A stretch of 64,000 nucleotides of DNA from Ophiura sarsii. Lineage: Eukaryota; Echinodermata; Ophiuroidea; Amphilepidida; Ophiuridae. The translations under genes were made by a program, and so were the position numbers. Location: assembly GCA_035610835.1 (NCBI GenBank), contig CM069447.1, positions 63,707,060-63,771,059 on the forward strand, given 5' to 3'. The notes beneath the pieces were generated by a model. That model ran no database searches. It was not told the DNA's origin and saw nothing but the letters and a program-made list of their open reading frames with translations. This document shows, piece after piece, positions 56,570 to 64,000 of this stretch; the stretch's first letter is position 1; the number at the start of each line of letters is the position of its first letter.

Positions 56570-57280
56570 CAGGGTGTATCAGAATGAACTGTACCGAAGC
56601 AATATGATTTATTACGGTATGAATTCTATTGATATTGTTCAAACCGTGTTCACATATATCCTGCGCAAACGCCCAGCTTTCATAAGAATTTTAAATTTTG
56701 AAAATCGGACATTTCTGATGGAAAAAACAGACTTTCTGGTACAGATGGTAGATTTCAACTTTTGGTCGAAATATGATCAATTTAGAAAATCTATGAAATT
56801 ACTAACCCTACCTGAGATATCCATACGTCCGTAGGACATGGTTTATTTTTGGTCGCCATATCTCAACTTTTTACTTTTTTACTTGTATAACTATTTATTA
56901 TTTGCATACTTTTGTGGGTAAAATGTTGAGATAACTTTTGATTTTTAATCCGCAAAAAACCCAGGATTTGTTCTGCTTGAGTGGTTTTAACTTTCCTTTC
57001 TTTGGCGGGAGTTTTGACTATTGCTTGTGGTGTGGGCTACATTGTTTGAAATGTTAGGGGGTAGGGGTAGAGAGGATTGATTGAAATTGAAAACACGTTT
57101 TCATCGATTTTCGATTTTGTCATGCCAAACGAGAACAAAAAGAAATATCTCAATGAAATTAACATATAATATAGAGAACATGTTCACCTTTATATCACAG
57201 GTGTTTAAATTTAAAACAATAATATATTTTTATTTATATGTATTTTAGAAACACGGTACAGTTTATTCTGATTCACCCTG
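56570..57280 (+). mobile_element. TA-flanked TIR element, CAGGGTGTATCAGAA family, copy 2
   Basis: Ends CAGGGTGTATCAGAATGAAC and the inverse GTTTATTCTGATTCACCCTG, TA on both sides. It is homologous to 8312-8964 in opposite orientation. Both copies share a frame of about 60 codons (YYGMNSIDIVQTVF and on) that begins in the terminal repeat. I attribute this to nucleotide identity, not to a gene. Confidence 0.87.
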
Positions 57281-57282
57281 TA

Positions 57283-57545
57283 TTGTGTTTACCTCATATC
57301 TGTCTTGATACACCAGAATAATAAAATAAATAATATAAATTCAATGTAAAAGTCAATTTGAGAATAATCCTTTATTTTTCAGTATAATCAGAATACATTG
57401 TTCTTGGCACCGAAGTGTGTATTTAGGGGAGAAAAAGCAATGTTTGTATGCACATTAATTTAAGTCTAGATGTTGCGAACCGGGGTCCTACCCGTATCTC
57501 CGAAAGATACCTGACTGGTTCAGATGGACGCGTACATATAGTCAT
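57283..57545. other. No gene seen
   Basis: No feature recognised. Confidence 0.4.
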
Positions 57546-58090
57546 AAAACTAAATATACAGGTAATAAATGGTCTTCTAACTCTAAAAATATATATCCTA
57601 TATACCTAAAAATATTTAATAATAAAGTTGTTGAGAAATGTATATCTTTTAATATGAGATATTGCACGCTAGGATCAGGTAATTATTGAGGAAGTGACAC
57701 TCCATAATGTAAGGTGTTCGATTTTCAATTTCACATTTTTCTTTTCTACACGCGGACCAGCTACACGGGTACATTATCGATAACCGGTAGTGCAATTGGG
57801 GTATGCATGTGCAGGTTGGATAGTCGGCCGTATCGTTCCGATGGATCAATACGCCACACACACGCTACCTGTTATACTCTCCCCCGTTTTGAAATGTAAA
57901 ATGTGAAAATGAAATTGTGACTTTACCTTACATTTTGGATTGTCACTTCTTCAATATTCAACTGATCATAGCGTGCAGTTCTCATGTTAAAGAAGATAAA
58001 TTTCTCAACAACTTTATAATTTAATATTATTAGGTAGGATATATATATTTGTTGAGTTAAAAGCCCATTTATTACCTGTATAGTTACTTT
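57546..58090. mobile_element. Foldback MITE, about 200-bp imperfect arms
   Basis: TATACAGGTAATAAATGG at 57556 and TTATTACCTGTATA at 58071 are inverted. Further pairs lie inward: ATATATCCTATATACCTAA/TTAGGTAGGATATATATA, AATAAAGTTGTTGAGAAAT and its inverse, and GTAAGGT...AAATGTGAAAAT. The short ORFs here are by-products. Confidence 0.8.
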
Positions 58091-58235
58091 TTTGCTGACT
58101 GTATAGCACAAAGTGGACAATACAAATCAATTATATCCCATGGGGAACCAATTCTAGTTCAACTTTGTTGTCAATAGTCGTGGTTATTGAAATCATAAAC
58201 ACTTTAAAAGTATCCATTTGATTTGTATAAATGAG

Positions 58236-58350
58236 ATATCATACTACGAAGAAAAAATGTGCTCATTTAATATGTATATCTCAGATTTTTGGTAACGATT
58301 TATGATTTTTGATTAGCCAACGTGAAAGCGCCTGGTCCGGGACTTTTTGG
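58236..58350 (-). repeat. Right partner of a 110-bp inverted pair
   Basis: Inverse of 53978-54095, ending CGCCTGGTCCGGGAC. Confidence 0.75.
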
Positions 58351-60045
58351 TGTAGGTAGGCTATTCATTTGGCCTATTGTAAGAGGCAAACCATACCTAT
58401 CGGTCAATTATGACCGTTCGAAATGGCAGATAGCTCTTTAACTGACTATAAACCATAAAAGTGACTTATTTCTGTGGGAAAAATATGCCCTCTGATTAGC
58501 CAAATCCAGATCACGACAACCATTAAGTTTACCCCTCCTATGGAGAACCCTGCAAAAGTTATATTTGGCTCATGAGAGCTATTTAGCGATCTTCAATATA
58601 AAAGGGATTACAAGTCTTTCAAAGAATCATTTAGTACCTGATTGACAATTCTGAAGGTTGAGCATAATGGAAGCTCATAAAGTGACTATGGTCACGCGTT
58701 ATGAACTCGCCTCCCAATAGGGTGGTGCCGTTACATTTTTTAGCTTCATGCTGTCATTTTCCTCAAATATTTTTAAAACCACAAAAGCTATCTCAACAAA
58801 TTTGGTATCATTTTAAAGCCATAATGACAAGCTATCTGCCTGCCAAATGGCATTGGTATAGCTAATACAGAAAGGGAGATACAGCTGTTTGATGTTTGGG
58901 GACCAGGGGTGGTGCTGGAAGGGGTGCCGCTGGAAGGGGTACCGCCTGTACAAACTCAATGGGGATAATCCCATGCTTTGTTCTTTTTACAATAACTAGT
59001 CATCCCCTAATGTTAAAAACACAATTTTGGTCCCATTTCAAAGGATATTTAGTAGTCTTTAACTATGTGGTTCAACAGACTTGTCAACTATTAATAACAA
59101 CTAATTAATTATGGATAAGACAATGATCATCAGCTTTCTTCCTATTCGCTACACAGTCAACATGAATAATCAGCCTCAATTTACTGGATTTATAAAAATG
59201 ACTATAACAGAAAAAGTTTTCAACCTATGATAGCAAAAGTATACATTTTTGGAAAGCTTGTAACTAGAGGAATTCAGAAATGCAGTTTATATCAGGGAAG
59301 GGTTCATCCTTAAACAAATATTTCTGAAAATTCTAAAAATATATAAAATAAAAATTTGAGATACTCACTAGCCGGTATAATTACCATACCGACGTAGTAA
59401 CTTTGACAAATATATATCATCTAATGGGTAATTTCATGCGGAATTCAAATATGTAAAAAAAAAAAAATGATAGGGGTAGGTATAAAAAATATATGGATCT
59501 CAAATTAAAAATTAAAAAACTCTGATATTTTCCGAACATTTCCGATCATACCATTTTAGTTCTTGGTCGTACTATCATTTTAATGGCATATTTGGTTTCC
59601 TCATGCAATTTCCCTTCAGAAAATGTATACTTTTACTACCTCAGGGGGGTATACAAGCAAATATAAATGTGTAAAGTTAAAATCATGTCGCGAAAGCCAA
59701 AATCCGTGTGTAACGCGAAATTTAGGAGGCGAGCTTAAAACACATGACCCTATATATGTTAAAGATTTAACATACGAGGCATCGCTGTAGCTTGAGTTGT
59801 AACAATGAAAATTTTACTAATTAGCAGTATTCCAGTATGCCAAAGGCCTAGCAATACATTTGAGTTGATATTACACTATTTGCAAGCCTACAAGAGTTAA
59901 TATTGCTAACAATCTTATTTGTACATGAAAATACTGTAATATATTCAGGTATCATTCATTGATTTCCATTTTCAGTATTTAGTTCATGCTTTTATATCTA
60001 ATCATATAATACGGAAAACCCTCCGAAAAACATTATTTTTAAGGT
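58351..60045. other. No gene seen
   Basis: 58905-58945 has GG(T)GCTGGAAGGGGT repeated; 59455-59470 is an A run. No exon or element ends recognised. Confidence 0.45.
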
Positions 60046-60046
60046 A

Positions 60047-60695
60047 ATTTTCCGTTTCCGTTGTCCAAAATCTCTCTCTGGCTTTGACCGCATCATTACA
60101 AGATTGAAACATATATCTATTATCATGTGTATAGCTATGATTTAGAGAATGCAGCTGCTCGCGTTCTTACAAAGACAAGGAAATTCGATCATATCACTCC
60201 AATATTGAAAGATCTCCACTGGCTTCCTGTTCGCGAAAGAATTCATTTTAAACTTCTTCTTTTAACTTGGAAAGCTTTGCATGGCACTTCACCAACATAT
60301 ATTGCTAATCTTCTTGTACCATATCATCCAAAACGTACTCTCCGGTCCACTGATAAACTTTTACTTGTTGTTCCACGGACTACTTCTTCATTTGGAGATC
60401 GCGCATTTTCGGTTGCTGCACCAACTCTCTGGAACTCACTACCTTATAATTTAAGATGCTGTGATTCACTTGACTCTTTTAAGAACTTGTTAAAAACAAG
60501 ATTATTTGACTCAGTTTATAATTGATTTCTTTGTATTATACATGTACATGTATATATGCACATCATCCTTGTTTATGTATTTTTCATGTTAATTTGTATT
60601 TTTGTTTTATATGTTTGCGCCTCGGAATAGTTTTACCTAGATTGACGGCGCATTATAAATGCCATTATTATTATTATTATTATTATTATATAATC
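60047..60695 (+). pseudogene. Non-LTR retrotransposon 3' end, apparently chimeric
   Basis: 60127-60525 encodes 132 codons with LENAAARVLTKTRKFDHITP, LKDLHWLPVRERIHFKLLLL, TWKALHGTSPTYIANLL and APTLWNSLPYNLR: the C-terminal tail of CR1/L2-type elements. The 3' UTR ends GACGGCGCATTATAAATGCC followed by an (ATT)n tail at 60663-60690, typical of the group. The first 70 bases (60047-60117, coding KSLSGFDRIITRLKHI) instead match 3825-3910 of the minus-strand element at 2.2-3.9 kb, whose own tail is different. Upstream RT and endonuclease are missing. Confidence 0.88.
60663..60690 (+). repeat. (ATT)n 3' tail of the retroelement
   Basis: Nine ATT units directly after the 3' UTR. Confidence 0.9.
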
Positions 60696-61184
60696 ATGAC
60701 ACATTTTATGAGGTCGACATTTATATTACTGATGTTATGAGGGAGGAGGTAGAACTCATTGAATGACCCTCGTAATATAATCTATTCTACCGGGTGCCCA
60801 AGAATAACTTACATCTGGAAAGTTGAATTTTATCGGCTATGTTGTATACTACTGTTATTGTTCAGAGGGCCTGTCAATTCTATATAACATAACGTAGAAT
60901 TACTAGATTTCTTTAGGAAATTTGGAATTTAAAATGTTTTGTCAGAAGTGACAGACTTTTTTCTTTAAAAATGGTAGATTAACCGACACTATCTATTTTT
61001 TCCTTTTGAATTTTTCTATAAGCACTGACCATGTGCAGCAAACAAAAGGTCTATTGAAATACGATGTTGTTCAGCTTGACTGACTAAATACAATCTGTTC
61101 TTTGGTCGTAGTTTTAAAAGTGGTCTGAAGTTTATCATTTAAAGTGTGCTGCAAGTGAAAAAAAACCCCAGCAATTATAAGCAA
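60696..61184. other. No gene seen
   Basis: 60735-60776 repeats 6758-6800 (GGAGGTAGAACTCATTGAAT). Otherwise nothing. Confidence 0.45.
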
Positions 61185-61665
61185 CTAAACTCTCACAAAA
61201 AGTATCGAAACACTTAAAATTGATCCAATATATAACGGCTCGAAAGGGTATGCATTAATCGAAGCAAATAACCAAGTGCATAATTTTGCTCTGCGTATCT
61301 TGACACCTCGATCGATGAGATACGATGTTGCGGAGCGGAGTTATTGTCATTTCAATGGTCGTGGGTCCAGTTTCAAGAGTGACAATCATCCTATAGAAAG
61401 AGGTTCGCATTACTGTTTAGAAGGATCAGATTCGTGCTTTTCAATAGGGATGAGTTTCACTTTTGAAACTGGACCCACGATCAATGAAATGACAATAACT
61501 CCGCTTCGCAACATCGTATCTCAACGATCGAGGTGTCAAAATACGCAGAACAAAATTATGCACTTGGTTATTTGCTTCGATTAATGCATACCCTTTCGAG
61601 CCGTTATATATTGGATCATTTTTAAGTGTATCGATACTTTTTGTGAGGAGTTTATAAGCACCTGA
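61185..61665. mobile_element. Long foldback, about 200-bp arms
   Basis: From AAACTCTCACAAAAAGTATC to GGGTCCAGTTTCAAGAGTG the sequence returns in inverse to 61653 with few mismatches. Examples: GGCTCGAAAGGGTATGCATT at 61240 and its inverse at about 61585, and ACGATGTTGCGGAGCGGAGT and its inverse at 61500. The 102-codon ORF is inside the hairpin. Confidence 0.9.
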
Positions 61666-61702
61666 TGAAAGTTTAATTAAAACAATGCAACTACCCCATG
61701 AA

Positions 61703-61870
61703 GTTAGGGGCCATATCCAAACTCTCAGTGATTTTAAAGCATTTTCTACCGATTTTACCCCGGTATTTCAACGAAATGCATTGTTATTTCGTTCTATTTT
61801 GTTGGAATACCGGGGTAAAATCGGTAGAAAAATGCTTTAAAATCACTGAGAGTTTGAATATGGCCCCTTA
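61703..61870. mobile_element. Short foldback, 65-bp arms
   Basis: AGGGGCCATATCCAAACTCT through TTTTACCCCGGTATTTCAAC is mirrored by the inverse ending ATGGCCCCT at 61867. Confidence 0.93.
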
Positions 61871-64000
61871 TAGAAATAGTTGCATAGGTCTTAGTTTAAG
61901 TTTAAAGGTTGCTTGAGATTATATACATTGGCAACTATCGTATAAGTCTTACTGTACAAGTAACTTATACGTATGAATCATAGTACTATATTTGCAGTGC
62001 TTCCTAATAATCTATTGATACCCACCACGGTCTGTTAATAAGCAGCAAAGAACTGCCAGCGCCCAATCAAAATGTTGATGATGACTAAGAATAATACGAC
62101 GCAATTGAAAATAAAAATACCGAGAAAACCGAGTGTTCAAGATCCAAATAGAACCTAGGTTTAAATCAGGATCCGATGGTTGAAGATTTGATTCTGATCG
62201 AGTAGTTTAAAAAACAGAGCGAGGACCTAGAGATCCGAGGATTGATTGTTCGATTTTGGCAGAATGCTTCAGGGCCTAACAGACACGAGTGAGGACATAG
62301 ACAACCAATAGTTGATTGGTGCGATTCTAGATAGACAGAGCAGGGGTATAGAGGCATTCGATGGTGGGCTGTTTCGACTCTAGTCGAAGTTTGATGCAAA
62401 CTAATTCGACTAATATTTGTAGGTTTGAAATGTTCCATTCGACACTTATTCAGGAAATTACGATCACCTTAAGTCAGGTTTTAATTTTTTTGGGGTCACC
62501 CTATGTATAACGTTATTAAAAAGAACACATGTTATTATGACTAAATTGACTATTTATATAAAGTGTGCGGCAGTCGTCTACAAGTAAATTAAAATTACAT
62601 TGCAATTCAATTTGCATAGGTGCAACGTTTTGCCAAAGTACCATTCTACTTAAAGCCAAAGTGAAACCGCCAGAAAAGCTCAGAAACTTTCTTTACGAGT
62701 TGTGTGCTATTTGTGACGTTTGTTTGCTATTTTTGACGTCATAAATTGTCGCTGTGCATAATTCCAGTCAGCAGAGCTCAAGCATTTGAAGTGATGTCAT
62801 CCAAACGATGCAATAGCATACGTGTTTAACCTGTCCGGGATGTCAGTCACACACAGTTAAATGCATTAAAAGTATAAACCAACTCGTAAAATATTGATAT
62901 TACTGATAAATGACGCTATAAAATTATACACTGTATATATTTTCATAGAATATACCTCTCTACAACGCTAAGTGGATTAAATATAATTATTATAGATTTA
63001 TAATTTATATATCTGACACAGATATATTGTATTCGCTACTGATATTAATTTGATCCAACGCGTCAGAGAAATTTTGTATTCGCTGATGATATTTGATCCA
63101 ACGCGTCAGAGAATTTCATCAGAGTGTTATCTCGTCAACCATGTCAACACTGGCCGGAAATTGGTGACCTTCAGTTTCTGGAGACAAAGAAGCATGAGAC
63201 GTGAGAAGACAATACTCATCGTAGCATGAAAGAACTAGACACGAAATACAGGGTGAATTAAAAAAAACCCACCTAGATGCGTGCATTGAACAATTAAATT
63301 CTTGTCTGTATAAAGCGTTGTTTATCTATATAGTTCATCCTCCCAAAAATATGAAAGTAATGGACTGACAAATAAGCAAACTGTGACACGTTTTGTTATC
63401 TGTCCGCGTTTTTCGCCATTCCAATGGGTTTTACACAGTTAAGACAAGAATATTACTGCCGCATGATGATATGGAGTGAGAGTCTACTCTACAAGAAACA
63501 CATGCCTGAAATTTATTGCAGGTTCATCCTGGTATATTAAATGAGCCGAAGGGGGATAAACCATTGTCCAAATAAATAGTTCAGATGATAATACTTCACT
63601 TACTAAAAATTTGCACAAATAAAATGTTCTGAAGACACTTTGTGTCTTGATAATTGCACTTAAAAAGTCATTAACATTGTGAAAGAAAATATTTGCCATA
63701 TTCCGTTCACAAATTATACGGTCTGGTTTACGGTCTCCTGCTAGCTTCCTTGCAATTTAAAATAGAAATCAGTTAGTTGTTTGCTGATATTAAGTTTTTG
63801 AATGAAGCCTTCCTTTGTCATGGCCACCATTTCACCGAAGACATATGTGTGCCCTGTCCAACACGTTGCGAACATATCGTCTAACCATTCCCCTCACTTT
63901 TAAAACTCGCCCATTGCTTGTGTTGGATTTCGATCGCGACAGGAGCATGCGCAGATGCGATTTTTGTGTACATGTTCATCCCCGCTACACGCCCGTACAC
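61871..64000. other. No gene seen to window end
   Basis: A TACAAGTAACTTATACGTAT module lies at 61955. A tandem pair at 63027-63116 repeats GTATTCGCT(A/G)(C/A)TGATAT and GATCCAACGCGTCAGAGAA. An orphan CAGGGTGAATTAAAAAAAAC end lies at 63250. No exon recognised. Confidence 0.5.

Overview
This is AT-rich animal nuclear DNA. It holds one recognisable host gene with spliced exons, an intact Penelope-like retroelement and a very dense, nested population of transposon relics. There is no sign of bacterial, phage or organellar organisation. The host gene is a bursicon-beta-like cystine-knot hormone, a family known from arthropods, molluscs, annelids and echinoderms but not vertebrates. The source is therefore most likely a non-vertebrate bilaterian. 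An echinoderm or other marine invertebrate is my guess, and nothing in the window proves the phylum.

Layout. 1-9.2 kb: repeats only, including a minus-strand non-LTR retrotransposon (2.1-3.9 kb) split by a 650-bp TA-flanked element, a 1.9-kb TA-flanked inverted-repeat element with further elements inside it (4.2-6.1 kb), and a 653-bp element ending in CAGGGTG (8.3 kb). 9.26-13.37 kb: a full-length Penelope-like element with two 601-bp direct terminal repeats that look identical, one 925-codon reverse transcriptase/GIY-YIG ORF and a 13-bp target-site duplication. 13.4-40.5 kb: no host gene recognised; tandem duplications, MITEs and a three-level nest at 22.3-24.7 kb. 40.6-41.6 kb: relic of a second, different GIY-YIG element. 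41.77-49.55 kb: the bursicon-beta-like gene, two coding exons around a 7.3-kb intron filled with MITEs. 49.6-64 kb: repeats, including an element inserted in an element (50.9-53.4 kb) whose inner part matches the 22-24 kb repeat in inverted orientation, and a non-LTR 3' end (60 kb) that appears chimeric.

How it fits together. The hormone gene is the only host function I can see. Its mature protein of about 113 residues has the 11 cysteines expected of a bursicon subunit; known bursicon acts as an alpha/beta dimer, and no alpha subunit is visible here. Everything else records repeated transposition: TA-, TTAA- and TWA-flanked inverted-repeat elements, non-LTR retrotransposons with microsatellite or A-rich tails, and Penelope-like elements with hammerhead-like motifs. 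All coordinates and similarities were read by eye; nothing was searched or aligned by program.
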